Notes: generated from the letters alone by a model not told the origin. Shown: positions 58,101-62,649, counted from the first letter of the stretch. The stretch: DNA of 64,000 nucleotides from Megalonaias nervosa (GCA_016617855.1 JAECUM010000834.1:62001-126000); one strand, 5' to 3'. Numbers and translations: made by a program.

Positions 58101-59427
58101 AAACTTCAAAACATCTCGGATCAGAAAAAAGGACAAATCAACACCACTTTACAAACTTTAAAAGAAGAATATGAGAGTAATGTAATACAGCACTCTGAGC
58201 ACCTGACCATGATCATTACAGAATTACAGTTCACGATCATTCAGCGAAAGTTACACATGTAGACTAGTTGTAGTGAGTGCTGAACATAAATAAGTTTTCA
58301 GTATATTTTGTGCTTGTATTCTGATTCTAATCCATATGGATTTTGCCCTTTGTGACAAGAATTTTGACCAGCTGCAGAACCAGGTTAGTAGTAAAAATGT
58401 ATATTTTTCATATGTGCTGTAATTCTGGCATGTAATATATACTTTACACTTTTTAAGCTGAAATTATGCTTTTTTACCACATATAATAGCAATAATTACA
58501 CTTATTCCTCTGGGTTGGGGGTTGGTGTTTTCATGTATGGCTATGCAGTTGGGGCACATTAATTTGCTTTCATTTATCCATCAATAGTACCATCTTTTAG
58601 TATTTTCACTTTAGTTGAGCTTTTGATTTTGTATCACTAAAACTCATTTTGAATGTATGATAATCATTCTGAGAACCAGCTGGAAATGACCATTATGCAT
58701 AAATTGTCTGATGCAGGTACATTTTTACTGATTTATTTATAAATGGGACATAACATTCTTGACCTTTGTGCACAGGCATTTCTGGTTGCAAAATCAGTTT
58801 TTTGTCTTTTTTTAATAGGGAGGGATTTCAATCACTTTTATGTTATCCAGATAGAGTGTATATTGCTAATATTAATAACTGTGGTCTTACTTATATTCGT
58901 AACAAAGTATAGATCCAGTGGTCATGCAAGTTATGTTCAGGGCATTTTTATGTCAAAGGAAACAACTCAAATTTAAGTAAGTGATTGGACCCGATAGTCA
59001 TTGTCTTTTTTCCACGAATGGTAAAACATGAAAAAATAATAGAAAAAAAGTAAATCACCAATATAACTATTACATTATAATCAAATGTAATGTGAATTAT
59101 GTAGTGACATATAAAGAAAAGAAATGTTTTAAAAATATTATAAAACTGATGTAGAGCAGTATGTTTGCAGTAGTTAAAAGGACCATGAATAACAAGATCT
59201 CAGGAGTTATGCACTTCCATTTTGTCATATGTAAGATGGTATCACTTCAACTAACCAATCCATTGTTGTTGTCAATACTTTAATTTTCTATATACAGGAA
59301 AAATTAATATTGACGTGTCAAAAAATTCTCTTATTCTTCTTCTAGGCCTTAAAGATTGATCAGGCTGTTGCCCAGTATATAGGAGAGGATCCTGTTACGC
59401 CATCAGAAAACACAGATGCCACAGCAG
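18310..59427 (+). CDS. TOP3A: DNA topoisomerase III alpha, central part in 12 exons
   Basis: TOP3A is a type IA topoisomerase that cuts and passes single strands. With BLM-type helicase and RMI proteins it dissolves double Holliday junctions, and in animals it also serves mitochondria. Twelve + strand exons (18310-18384, 25651-25831, 33466-33572, 36051-36161, 39315-39389, 42060-42110, 45100-45178, 46697-46810, 48660-48729, 49329-49357, 57425-57483, 59346-59427) all have AG/GT borders. They join without a phase conflict to 344 codons plus one base. They align end to end with human TOP3A from the KSKWRPQALDTV block to just before the first zinc finger. The catalytic Tyr lies in ISYPRTETN. The Toprim domain (N-terminal about 320 residues) and C-terminal zinc fingers were not found. 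Introns reach 7-8 kb and hold transposons and minisatellites. No stop or frameshift is seen in any exon. Confidence 0.95.
19560..19601. repeat. (AAT)n(GAT)n microsatellite
   Basis: Short trinucleotide run AATAATAAT.. passing to GATGATGAT... Confidence 0.9.
21035..21110. repeat. Two-copy 38-bp direct repeat
   Basis: GGTTCCATATTCTTGAGTGT then TTTTCAGCACAAAACT is duplicated in tandem with almost no change, which suggests a recent duplication. Confidence 0.9.
21403..22020. repeat. 'CATCTTGAAAATCTTGTTAT' modular repeat family, block 1
   Basis: A leader (TTATGGGATGGTCTTCGCTG, CTGTCTGTCTGT, 'GCCATAAAACTTTACA.CATG', 'TCATCCCATGATTAAGTTGG') is followed by about four degenerate modules of 120-160 bp. 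Each module contains 'ATCTTGAAAATCTTGTTATC', 'CTGAATGGATGGTCATATCA', 'CATGGGGTTTTCAC' and 'TAGTTGGTCCTAAATGAAAA'. The same leader and modules occur at 50435. Confidence 0.75.
22920..23250. repeat. Modular repeat family, block 2 (no leader)
   Basis: About two and a half modules of the same family, with 'TTAGAAGGCTGGTCATATTG', 'TAGTTGGTCCTAAATGGAAA' and 'CAGCCATCTTGAAAATCTTA'. Confidence 0.7.
25651..25831 (+). CDS. TOP3A: TOP3A exon with the active-site tyrosine
   Basis: Acceptor TCTTTTTCAG and donor GGAG|GTAGGT bracket 60 codons plus one base. It reads EMEKLASRKLHISAKETMQI, AEKLYTKGLISYPRTETNIF and on to QTQSPVWGG. The nucleophilic tyrosine of type IA enzymes is in ISYPRTETN (codon 25744-25746), matching human Tyr362 by alignment from memory. 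The frame that runs past 25831 is intron read-through. Confidence 0.97.
25832..27426. other. TOP3A intron, first part
   Basis: No coding or repeat structure beyond AT-rich sequence. The L2-like element begins at 27427. Confidence 0.4.
27427..28948 (-). mobile_element. 5'-truncated L2/CR1-like retrotransposon, copy 2 (inverted)
   Basis: The (ATA)n at 27427-27440 is the reversed tail, followed by the reverse complement of the same 3' UTR as copy 1 ('GAGGACTTTGTATAGCGCC'). Similarity to copy 1 ends at about 28948, inside the RT N-terminal block, so this copy is more truncated. It lies antisense to TOP3A in the intron after the active-site exon. Confidence 0.88.
27612..28922 (-). pseudogene. Truncated reverse transcriptase, uninterrupted frame
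   Basis: A single - strand frame of about 436 codons runs from FMSKILEKVV to QLQEHT and a stop, covering most RT blocks: SAAFDTIDHDILLHCL, LCCGVPQGSVLGPVLF, YADD (28455-28466), SRLDYCNSIL and LHWLSIRSRIKHK. It retains the PF codons and the C that copy 1 lost, so it is the better copy. It lacks the endonuclease and RT start, so it cannot be autonomous. The intact frame implies a younger insertion than copy 1. Confidence 0.88.
28949..29742. other. TOP3A intron, no feature seen
   Basis: Weak repetition of 'GAATCATGAAATTTGATAAT'-like phrases with 'CACTTTGATC..GTG' occurs, but there is no clear array and no coding signal. Confidence 0.35.
29743..30640. repeat. Dispersed repeat family, copy B
   Basis: It begins 'AAGTGACACCAACAAGTTTA' and shares its start ('ACAAGTTTACTAAAATTCAA', 'TTATTTTCCTAGAATACAAA') with copies at 518 and 34150. 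The part after 30303 ('CTTACTAATTCCAGTGAATG') matches the later part of the 34150 copy. A minisatellite occupies its middle. Confidence 0.5.
29864..30303. repeat. 37-bp minisatellite, about 12 copies
   Basis: The unit is TGACAAGCCCAAAAGTATAG plus GCTGTTCCGAATGACTA with a few changes per copy. It is an internal expansion of dispersed-family copy B. The 34150 copy has only a single 'AAATCCAAAAGTATTCAA' equivalent. Confidence 0.95.
30749..30844. repeat. 32-bp tandem repeat, 3 copies
   Basis: TGATGAGGGAGGTATTGTTT plus AAGTACAGGCAT is repeated three times. Confidence 0.9.
31221..32051. repeat. 41-bp minisatellite, 20 copies, each with a splice-acceptor-like end
   Basis: The unit is CATAAGCTTCCTTTCATTCC then CTATTCATTGCAGGCCTCTCA. 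Three main variants are visible: A (..CATTGCAGG..), B (..CATCTCAGG..CTCTTA) and C (TCTCTATTCATCACAGG..). The order A-B-C recurs, and the units after C twice carry a duplicated 'CATAAG' (about 31670 and 31850), so multi-unit blocks were copied. On the TOP3A sense strand each unit is a pyrimidine tract ending in NCAG|G, resembling a 3' splice site. Confidence 0.97.
32052..33024. other. TOP3A intron, no feature recognised
   Basis: A 119-codon + strand frame (32341-32700) has cysteine-rich and hydrophobic parts but no recognised family. No repeats are seen. Confidence 0.35.
33025..33138. repeat. 28-bp tandem repeat, 4 copies
   Basis: TTGCTCAGGCGCTTGATAAA plus GTCCTATG recurs four times with drift. 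Confidence 0.85.
33239..33292. repeat. (TA)n microsatellite
   Basis: An uninterrupted TA run that creates YIYI-type frames on both strands. Those frames are not genes. Confidence 0.97.
33466..33572 (+). CDS. TOP3A: TOP3A exon: AHPPIHPTKY block
   Basis: A long T-run acceptor ending TCTCCAG and donor TTACA|GTAAGA bracket 107 bases. With the G carried from the previous exon it reads DFANRVLQHGPQPRNGKKTD, then KAHPPIHPTKYTNSLT. The DKAHPPIHPT motif is diagnostic of TOP3-type enzymes and lines the active-site region. Confidence 0.96.
33573..34149. other. TOP3A intron, no feature seen
   Basis: AT-rich sequence with a repeated 'ACCATGTTTTA(T/A)GCT' phrase near 33930-33980. Nothing codes. Confidence 0.35.
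34150..34890. repeat. Dispersed repeat family, copy C
   Basis: It shares 'TACTTCCTTAAAATACAAAG', 'AATAGTCCTAAATGTTC', 'TAATTCCAGTAAATGATT' and related segments with copy B (29743-30640), in the same order and orientation. There is no internal array. Confidence 0.5.
35144..35773 (-). pseudogene. Unassigned open frame interrupted by one stop
   Basis: On the - strand, 209 codons are open in one frame except for a single TGA at 35570-35572. The C-terminal part has a strongly hydrophobic segment (VIILLPTTFSVLVSIL, then AFFHLFYSLALLC). I recognise no family. It lies antisense in a TOP3A intron and directly follows dispersed-family copy C. A single-stop frame this long is unusual in AT-rich sequence, so a decayed element gene is possible, but chance is not excluded. 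Confidence 0.2.
35774..36050. repeat. Intron with a roughly 70-bp direct duplication
   Basis: 'ATCATTCTGTCAGGTATAG' followed by 'TTAACCT..TTGAAAA' occurs twice (about 35878 and 35949). The stretch ends in the acceptor TTTATTTCAG. Confidence 0.6.
36051..36161 (+). CDS. TOP3A: TOP3A exon: LYEFIVRHFLACVSQDAQG block
   Basis: Acceptor ACTTTATTTCAG and donor AAAAG|GTCAGT bracket 37 codons in phase 0, reading GNEEKLYEFIVRHFLACVSQ then DAQGFETTVNIDVAEEK. It aligns without gaps to the corresponding segment of vertebrate TOP3A (LYEFIVRHFLACCSQDAQG). Confidence 0.97.
36162..37630. other. TOP3A intron with palindromic ATCGAT/ATTGAT sequences
   Basis: Two 'TTGATTAATTGAGTA/TTA' phrases occur near 36720-36775. 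Near 37215-37275 are a palindrome ATCGATTAATAATCGAT and an inverted pair ATCATTGATTGGTT / AACCAATGATTGAT. These can form hairpins. Nothing codes. Confidence 0.5.
37631..37973. repeat. Minisatellite, about 40-bp unit, about 8 copies
   Basis: The unit is GTGTAGAAATGCATATTTTG plus AGTTTATATTTTATGTATG. The first copies are diverged and the later ones regular. ATGCAT recurs in nearly every unit. Confidence 0.9.
37974..39314. other. TOP3A intron, no gene
   Basis: AT-rich sequence. TTAATTAAT palindromic runs occur near 39220-39262. It ends in CCATGTGTACAG. Confidence 0.4.
39315..39389 (+). CDS. TOP3A: TOP3A exon: GLMIIARNYLDIYPYEKW block
   Basis: Acceptor CATGTGTACAG and donor ACAAAG|GTGAGA bracket 25 codons in phase 0, reading FHVSGLMIIARNYLDIYPYE then KWNTK. 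It matches human FVAHGLMILARNYLDVYPYD in position. Confidence 0.96.
39390..41470. other. TOP3A intron, no gene recognised
   Basis: Short frames only. 'GAATTTTATTTTGGATC' and flanking text near 39780 recur near 44818, so a small dispersed repeat is likely (about 39700-39960 and 44690-44960). No terminal repeats were found. Confidence 0.4.
41471..41630. mobile_element. TTAA-ended foldback element with duplicated left arm
   Basis: The left arm TTAATACCAGATATATTTCA + TCTTGTGG (41512-41539) pairs with the right arm CCACATGATGAAATATATCC + GGTATTAA (41603-41630) over 28 bases with about two mismatches. An extra left arm lies just before it (41473-41500) as a 39-bp direct duplication. The loop contains a smaller hairpin GTGGCcttGCCAC. 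Size (119 bp) and structure suit a MITE. Confidence 0.65.
41681..41883. repeat. 48-bp tandem repeat, 4 copies
   Basis: GAGTTATGCCCTTGGGTCAT plus GTGCCAGCTTTGGATTCATT and TTGTCATG. As 48 is divisible by three, a + strand frame of VMPLGHVPALDSFCHG repeats is open (41679-41927). It has no splice or start support and is treated as non-coding. Confidence 0.9.
42000..42032. repeat. (TA)n microsatellite next to a splice acceptor
   Basis: The TA run ends 27 bases before the acceptor CAG at 42057-42059 of the next TOP3A exon, so length changes would alter the branch-point region. Confidence 0.95.
42060..42110 (+). CDS. TOP3A: TOP3A exon, 17 codons: EIPVYQQGDTFTPSLIE
   Basis: Acceptor GTATTTTTCAG and donor ATTGAG|GTAAAA bracket 51 bases in phase 0. 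It corresponds to human ILPVYEQGSHFQPSTVEM. Its junctions fit the neighbouring exons precisely, which supports this very short exon. Confidence 0.95.
42111..45099. other. TOP3A intron (3 kb) with a shared dispersed repeat
   Basis: It contains dispersed-repeat material (43057-43290 listed separately) and a block near 44690-44960 similar to about 39700-39960. Frames such as 42074-42412 (-) and 42729-43007 (+) match no family. It ends with a T-run and TATATAG. Confidence 0.5.
43057..43290. repeat. Dispersed repeat D, copy 1
   Basis: 'TTAGTA(C/A)ATT(T/A)TGT', 'CCCACACCTCCCCGCAAATG', 'TTGATGTATCGGTCTGCTTA', 'AACTGGTAAAACATCTGGAT' recur in the same order at 46330-46560 and 60975-61190. Ends are not defined. 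Confidence 0.6.
45100..45178 (+). CDS. TOP3A: TOP3A exon: LTEADLIALMDKHGIG block
   Basis: Acceptor TTTATATAG and donor ATTG|GTAAGA bracket 79 bases reading LDGGETSAPPLLSEADLIAL then MDKHGIG, with the last Gly split by the intron. HGIG+TDAT is the TOP3 counterpart of the GIGRPST-type motif of bacterial TopA. Confidence 0.97.
45179..46696. other. TOP3A intron (1.5 kb)
   Basis: The second half carries dispersed repeat D copy 2 (46330-46560). The - strand frame 45888-46136 has no recognised family. Confidence 0.5.
46330..46560. repeat. Dispersed repeat D, copy 2
   Basis: 'TTTTAGTAAATTATGTTTAT', 'AATACTTCCATAATCACATT', 'CTCCCACAAATGCAAGTATC' and 'GCTTAAATTGGCAAACATTT' parallel copies 1 and 3. 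Confidence 0.6.
46697..46810 (+). CDS. TOP3A: TOP3A exon: TDATHAEHIETIKSRMYVG block
   Basis: Acceptor ATCAACAG and donor GAAG|GTAGAA bracket 114 bases reading (G)TDATHAEHIETIKSRMYVGL then RPDGRFVPGQLGMGLVEG. TDATHAEHIETI is identical to vertebrate TOP3A, and the LGMGLVEGY motif continues in the next exon. Confidence 0.97.
46811..48659. other. TOP3A intron, no gene recognised
   Basis: No array or terminal repeats. A box B-like 'GGGTTCAAATTC' near 48575 is not accompanied by a convincing box A. Short GAT repeats lie just before the acceptor TTATTTCAG. Confidence 0.4.
48660..48729 (+). CDS. TOP3A: TOP3A exon: GYDNMGYEMSKPNLRAELEADLK
   Basis: Acceptor CATTATTTCAG and donor AAACT|GTAAGT bracket 70 bases reading YDNMGYEMSKPNLRAELEAD then LKL (last codon completed across the junction). 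It is nearly identical to vertebrate YDSMGYEMSKPDLRAELEAD. Confidence 0.97.
48730..49328. other. TOP3A intron (0.6 kb)
   Basis: The shortest intron of the set, with no repeat or gene. It ends with the acceptor GTCTTTTACAG. Confidence 0.5.
49329..49357 (+). CDS. TOP3A: TOP3A micro-exon, 29 bp (ICEGKKNKD)
   Basis: Acceptor TCTTTTACAG and donor GATG|GTAAGA bracket 29 bases. Joined in phase 2 it reads (L)ICEGKKNKD(A), matching human LICDGKKDKF. Perfect phase with both neighbours makes this 29-bp exon credible. Confidence 0.93.
49358..50434. other. TOP3A intron, first part (no gene)
   Basis: Two short direct duplications were seen: 'AGCTTAGTGGTATTTATGTC' at about 49510/49545 and 'AATAACTTTAATTTCTTTWA' at about 49976/50006. 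A - strand frame at 50225-50422 is unassigned. Confidence 0.5.
50435..51720. repeat. Modular repeat family, block 3 (longest, with leader)
   Basis: It has the same leader as 21403 (TTATGGGATGGTCTATTATC, 'CATCTGTCCATCC', 'GCCATGAAACTTTACATGCT', 'TCATCCCATGGTCTAGTTG'). About eight degenerate modules follow, each with 'GGCCATCTTGAAAATCTTG', 'CTCCTGAATG.ATGGTCATAT', 'GGGGTTTTCACCAGAAGACT' and 'CTAGTTGGTCCTAAATGAAA'. Frames here are repeat by-products. Confidence 0.8.
51721..52135. other. Intron, no feature seen
   Basis: Contains 'GAAGTGAAAAGAAAGACATG' / 'GGTCTTATCTTTGAATTC', similar to about 55435-55470, which is the downstream flank of another block of the modular family. Confidence 0.4.
52136..52470. 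repeat. Minisatellite, about 56-bp unit, 6 copies
   Basis: The unit is AAATTAATATCACTTCAGTA + CTCCAAGCCATTAGTATTCT + AAGTACTTTGATATGT, with modest divergence. Confidence 0.92.
52471..53007. other. Intron; short modular-family remnant
   Basis: 'CCAATATGGCTGCCACAGTG' and 'CTTGAAAATCTTA' at about 52877-52915 are one partial module of the repeat seen at 50435. Otherwise nothing was recognised. Confidence 0.45.
53008..53310 (+). mobile_element. tRNA-derived SINE, copy 2, with 15-bp target duplication
   Basis: Box A TGGCCAAGTGGTTAGAG and box B GGTTCGATCC are intact and the body is as in copy 1. It is flanked by the identical 15-mer CACATTCTGCAGCAC (52993-53007 and 53311-53325), the target-site duplication of LINE-mediated insertion. 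It ends in a short (CA)n. Relative to copy 3, about ten bases are missing between box A and box B. Confidence 0.95.
53311..54664. other. Intron, no gene recognised
   Basis: 'CAGGGAACCAGACTAACTTT' near 54045 resembles 'AAGGGAACCAGACTGAATTT' near 20026, so a small dispersed repeat is likely. No coding signal was found. Confidence 0.4.
54665..54829. repeat. Modular repeat family, block 4, left half
   Basis: 'ATGGGGTTATCACCA', 'GATTGGTTCTAAATGAAATT' and 'CAGCTGCCATGATGACTGTC' belong to the modular family. The block is split by SINE copy 3 and resumes at 55194. Confidence 0.7.
54830..55181 (+). mobile_element. tRNA-derived SINE, copy 3, with 12-bp target duplication
   Basis: Box A TGGTCTAGTGGTTAGAG and box B GGTTCAATCC are present, with the body as in copies 1 and 2 and a long (CA)n tail (about 55131-55177). 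The 12-mer CCATTAAATGGG flanks it (54818-54829 and 55182-55193). It is the least degraded head and has the longest CA tail, so probably the youngest copy. It landed inside a unit of the modular repeat family, so it is younger than that block. Confidence 0.95.
55194..55480. repeat. Modular repeat family, block 4, right half
   Basis: 'AATGGGGTTTTCATCAGGTC', 'CAATATTGCTGCTATGCCAA', 'ATGGGGTTTTCACCA' and 'CTAAATGAAAATGGTTCCAA' continue the modules interrupted by the SINE. Confidence 0.7.
55481..55900. other. Intron, no feature seen
   Basis: AT-rich intron sequence with no repeat or coding signal recognised. Confidence 0.35.
55901..56362. repeat. 38-bp minisatellite, about 12 copies
   Basis: The unit is GACGGTTTTTGGTCAAAATC plus ATTGTGCCTATACTTTAT. 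It is very regular, with variants such as GACGGTATTTTGTC. Confidence 0.95.
56440..56870. repeat. Irregular tandem repeat, about 46-bp unit, about 6 copies
   Basis: 'AAGTCATTTGAGTGATGCAG' + 'ATTACTGTAAATCTCTACAT' + 'GTTAG' recurs with a non-repeat insert near 56560-56695. That insert ends in 'GGTTGAGAATGACTG', which recalls a decayed hAT 3' end. Confidence 0.7.
56871..57424. other. End of the 8-kb TOP3A intron
   Basis: Loose repetition of 'TATTTGAGTGATTGCTGT' with 'GGTATTACTGTATATGA' occurs near 57040-57210. It ends with a T-run and CTAACAG acceptor. Confidence 0.45.
57425..57483 (+). CDS. TOP3A: TOP3A exon: HIQKYKEVFIEA block
   Basis: Acceptor AAAACTAACAG and donor AAACAG|GTAAAT bracket 59 bases reading (A)VLTAHIQKYKEVFIEACKQ, which aligns with human VVLRQQVQKYKQVFIEAVAK. 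Phase 1 in, phase 0 out. Confidence 0.95.
57484..59345. other. TOP3A intron (1.9 kb), no gene recognised
   Basis: Two + strand frames (58077-58262, charged; 58743-58976, hydrophobic) have no recognised family. It ends with the acceptor CTTCTTCTAG. Confidence 0.4.
59346..59427 (+). CDS. TOP3A: TOP3A exon: last one found in the window
   Basis: Acceptor ATTCTTCTTCTAG and donor GCAG|GTCTGT bracket 82 bases reading ALKIDQAVAQYIGEDPVTPS then ENTDATA(G). The first half matches human AKKLDEALAQYFG. The second half is the variable linker before the CPQC-type zinc finger. It leaves in phase 1. No following exon with CxxC motifs was found up to 64000, so the gene must continue beyond the window if it is intact. 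Confidence 0.93.
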
Positions 59428-60318
59428 GTCTGTATATCTTGTATTTTAGGCATCCATGAGCTAGTTTATTCCTTTGATATAAGTATAAAAATGCATGCTG
59501 CATTAACCTGGAACTTATTCAATAAGTGATGTTTACTTTTTTGGATTGAATTTAAATGTAATCAGCATTTATAACATTGAAAGCCCACTTTCTCTAGGAA
59601 GATTAATACTAAGATGGGGAGATCACTAAAGGAACATAACTTATAAAAGTGTATCTGATGTCTATTACATAAACTGAATAGCTTGTTATAATGAATACTT
59701 ATAAGGAAAGACTGTTAAAACTAGACTTTTAATATTGATATCTTTGGGGAAAGACTTATTCATTCTGCAAAAGTTGTTGTACATGTCTAGACATATTTCA
59801 GTATGTTGCCTAGATAATAGTGCTTTAAATGCTGCCAGGGTATGCAAATACACAAATTACAAATTATTTTTTTTCCAGTCTGTGCACTTGGACACCAGTG
59901 ATGCATGATAACTCCCATAAATTAGTTCAAAGTCGCACATATAAAAATGCAGTAGCACAGAATGGAATTTTTATATAACTGTTAAGATCATTAAATAAAA
60001 ACCTTTCTTACAAAGTGTAAGGATACATATTTTAGTAAAATACCACTGTCCATTGAAAAGCAATGAGATGTAGGTTAATACAGAATGGAAATCCCACTAA
60101 TTATTTATAACAGAAAACATGTATGAGACCAGTTCGGTGGTTGATGTCCATTTTTCTCATTTGCATGAACTTTGACCCATTTCCAAAAGATGTGACTATT
60201 TTCAGCTTACAAGTTAGTGGTGGCACAAATGTGCAAAGAGAAAAACAGAATAAAAAAAATGAAGAATGAGGTCTAGTGTTTGCCGAACAGATGACAGTAA
60301 AATTTAAAACAATATTAG
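59428..60318. other. Probable TOP3A intron, no feature seen
   Basis: AT-rich sequence without arrays or recognised coding segments. Confidence 0.4.
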
Positions 60319-60786
60319 ATAACTGCCAAAGAAGAAACCAAAATTTTCATTCAAAAAATCAGAAATCTTGGCCATTACAATACAAACAGTTATAATACAA
60401 CACCATGGCAGGAGAATTGTTGTGTAATATTTGCAAAGGTTGTTGGAAAAATAACCCTTTATGCTGGAAATTGGCTGTTTAAATTTTGCAGTATCAATTC
60501 TTATGTAACACGCCATGTCACCGGATCAGATGCATTTTGGAGCAGAGATATCCATGATATAACTCCTCCGAACATTCTACCAAACAACCATAAAGAAAAG
60601 TTTCCTGACTTGTTCCAGCTGGCTAAACTGGCTGTGCATATGCCTTATCAGATGGTAGACTTTGATGGGCTTCTCGGCACAAAACGCTATTCATTCACCA
60701 CCAGGGTACAAAATATTAAATACAGAAGAATCAACAGATTAATTCATCTTGAGGGGGAATATTTTGAGGATTCTGACTCAGTATAA
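60319..60786 (+). other. Unassigned 156-codon open frame with a protein-like segment
   Basis: From the TAG at 60316-60318 to TAA at 60784-60786 one + strand frame stays open. It has no early ATG. The second half reads SYVTRHVTGSDAFWSRDIHD, then ITPPNILPNNHKEKFPDLFQ and LAKLAVHMPYQMVDFDGLLG, whose composition looks more like real protein than translated AT-rich DNA. A possible acceptor TTTTGCAG lies at 60484-60491, and a possible donor near 60705 (AGG|GTACAA) is weak. It is not the TOP3A zinc-finger region: no cysteines are in the expected pattern. It could be an exon of another gene or a mobile-element fragment. I recognise no family. Confidence 0.3.
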
Positions 60787-60974
60787 CCCTAACAGAGCGG
60801 GAAGAAAGAGAGATGGCTGTTTAAGTGTTGGGCAAATAATGAATTATGGTGATTTTTCCCCCCCACCCCCACCCCACCCCTTTGTTTTTATTCCTCTTTT
60901 TTTTTGTGACAAGAGGATGATACCTCCTTTGGATAAAATCTTGGCAGCATCTTTGTAGTTTGATCAGGGAATCT
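60787..60974. other. C-rich/T-rich tract
   Basis: An unusual C-rich run (TTCCCCCCCACCCCCACCCC, near 60856) followed by T-runs. No coding signal was found. Confidence 0.6.
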
Positions 60975-61190
60975 ATTAAACAGAGAAAGTAAAGTTTTTA
61001 GTAAATTATGTTTATCGGAGAATACTCACACAGTCAAATTATTGTTAAACCCTCCAACACCTCCATACAAACGCAAGCATCCATATTGATGTATTGGTCA
61101 GCTTAAACTGGCAAATGACCAGTTGATGGGTAACCACCATGTTGTGGTAAGTGGAGGTTAAGGGCAAGAGTTTTTTCCTTGCTGTTTTTC
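60975..61190. repeat. Dispersed repeat D, copy 3
   Basis: 'TTTTAGTAAATTATGTTTAT', 'ACACCTCCATACAAACGCAA', 'TTGATGTATTGGTCAGCTTA' and 'AACTGGCAAATGACC' match copies at 43057 and 46330. Confidence 0.6.
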
Positions 61191-61680
61191 ATCTTGTTGG
61201 GAATGTTGGATTCAACAGGTGGCAGAACTTACTAGAAGTTAGTGTGATTGGCTTTAAAAAAATATAGTTTTACCAAGAAATTTTCTTGATAATAATGCAT
61301 CATATAATTTAAATGTCTAATTCAGGTTGGAACTTTAAAATTATGGGAATCTTTGACATGAAGCAGATTTGATTTTAAAATTATATACTTTTTATGTTGG
61401 AATGTTCATTCTGTTCAATTTGGGGTTATAGTTGATCTTGAAAAAAATCACTTTCATTCAGGGAAACAGAGTTTGAAAAGAATTGGATTTTTTGTTTCAG
61501 AATGTGTGAGAACTCCATGTTTAGCTTAAAGGAGACCAGAAATCAGTGGAAATATAGAATAATAATAAAAGCACTATAGAAGAAAACCTTATTCTGAAGT
61601 ATCATCTGTGACCATAATGCCAATATTTAAATATTGGCATATCTTCAAGGCACTGAATTTCCGTGACCTCATATACAAAA
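61191..61680. other. No feature seen
   Basis: AT-rich sequence before the CpG-containing segment that precedes the THAP start codon. Confidence 0.35.
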
Positions 61681-61711
61681 TTTCCGCACCTATTCGGTTA
61701 CTTTTGTGATG

Positions 61712-61719
61712 TGACGTCA
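61712..61719. promoter_or_regulatory. Putative CRE (TGACGTCA) upstream of the THAP start
   Basis: A perfect cAMP-response-type palindrome TGACGTCA lies about 50 bases before the THAP ATG (61768), within a locally CpG-containing stretch (TTCCGCACC, TTCGG, AGCGACTCC, TCCCGAC). It may be a promoter element of that gene or of the transposon carrying it. No TATA box was seen. Confidence 0.35.
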
Positions 61720-61767
61720 TAGTAGCGACTCCAGCATCCCGACTTGCAGTTGCCAGCGTAAAAGACA

Positions 61768-62094
61768 ATGCCATTTTGCATTGCTTATGGGTGTAATGGC
61801 ACACTAAGAAAAGGCTGGGGACAATTTTCTTTTCTTTTCCAAAAGATAAAGACATAAAGAAAGTATGGATACATTATTGCAAGCAAGTCGATTTCAAACA
61901 CCATACAGCACTCTGTGCTCATTACATTTCTCAAAGGAATGTTACGAGAGTGATCTTGAAAAAATGGCTGCTTTAGGATACACAAATGCTAGGCCTAGAC
62001 TAAAAGTTGGTGCTGTTCCAGACATACCATTGGATATTTTAAATCCAGGGAAAAGTGTTAAACGTGTGAGTTACGAAAATAGGCAAAAGGCCGA
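61768..62094 (+). pseudogene. THAP zinc-finger first exon with two frameshifts
   Basis: THAP domains are C2CH DNA-binding zinc fingers used by transcription factors and by several DNA transposases. ATG at 61768 starts MPFCIAYGC (Met, then the C-x4-C pair). The frame then shifts at a T-rich run (near 61831-61838) into FPKDKDIKKVWIHYCKQVDF, and shifts again near 61889 into STLCSLHFSKECYESDLEKM. That last block carries the second metal pair C-x2-H ('LCSLHF') and, further on, LKVGAVPDIP, the AVPxxP hallmark. Each shift equals one missing base. The exon ends CCGA|GTAAGT, a good donor, so the rest would be spliced. It may be a pseudogene or consensus errors in homopolymers. It lies 475 bp upstream of a piggyBac end, and a functional link is not shown. 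Confidence 0.7.
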
Positions 62095-62568
62095 GTAAGT
62101 GACCACATAATGCAACAATCAATTCACAGATCTTTTATCTACACCAGCAGTGCTAAAAAAAATTTGATAGCCTGACACCCGGGGTCCCTCTAATTTTAGT
62201 TCGGACCCATCCTGTATTCAAAGTGAGGTCGAAAAAAAATTTGTTTGCCTGAGGAAATGAGTAAATGTATTTTCAAGATGGTGACATGCATGCCACAACA
62301 CGGCACAATCTAAATCAAATCACCGCTGTCCTTGGTGAAACTGAGATCTGATTTTAATGAAATGGAAGCTTTGTTAAAAATAAGATTCTAAACCCCTGAC
62401 ACGGTCATGTTTCGAGAAAACACAATTTTCAGTAATCTTAAAAATTTTTTTAAAAAATTTAAAAAAAAAACAACAAAAAAACCCTTTCAATCTAGGCTGG
62501 TTACATTTAGTATGTATAAATGGTAATCTGTAGTGATTGGAACTGGTATAAACTATCCCTTGGGCAGT
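62095..62568. other. Spacer between the THAP exon and the piggyBac terminus
   Basis: No coding signal. A-rich and T-rich homopolymers occur near 62440-62480. Confidence 0.4.
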
Positions 62569-62576
62569 TTAACCCT

Positions 62577-62649
62577 TTCAACACTGCAGACTGGTAAACC
62601 GGTCCAGAACAATAACTCCCGTTCAACACTGTAGACTGGTATTCCGGTC
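62577..62649 (+). repeat. piggyBac subterminal direct repeats (2 x 28 bp)
   Basis: Two 28-bp copies 45 bases apart differ at three positions. Each contains ACTGGTA..CCGGTC, an imperfect palindrome. Such repeats near piggyBac ends are usually transposase-binding sites; here that role is inferred. Confidence 0.8.
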
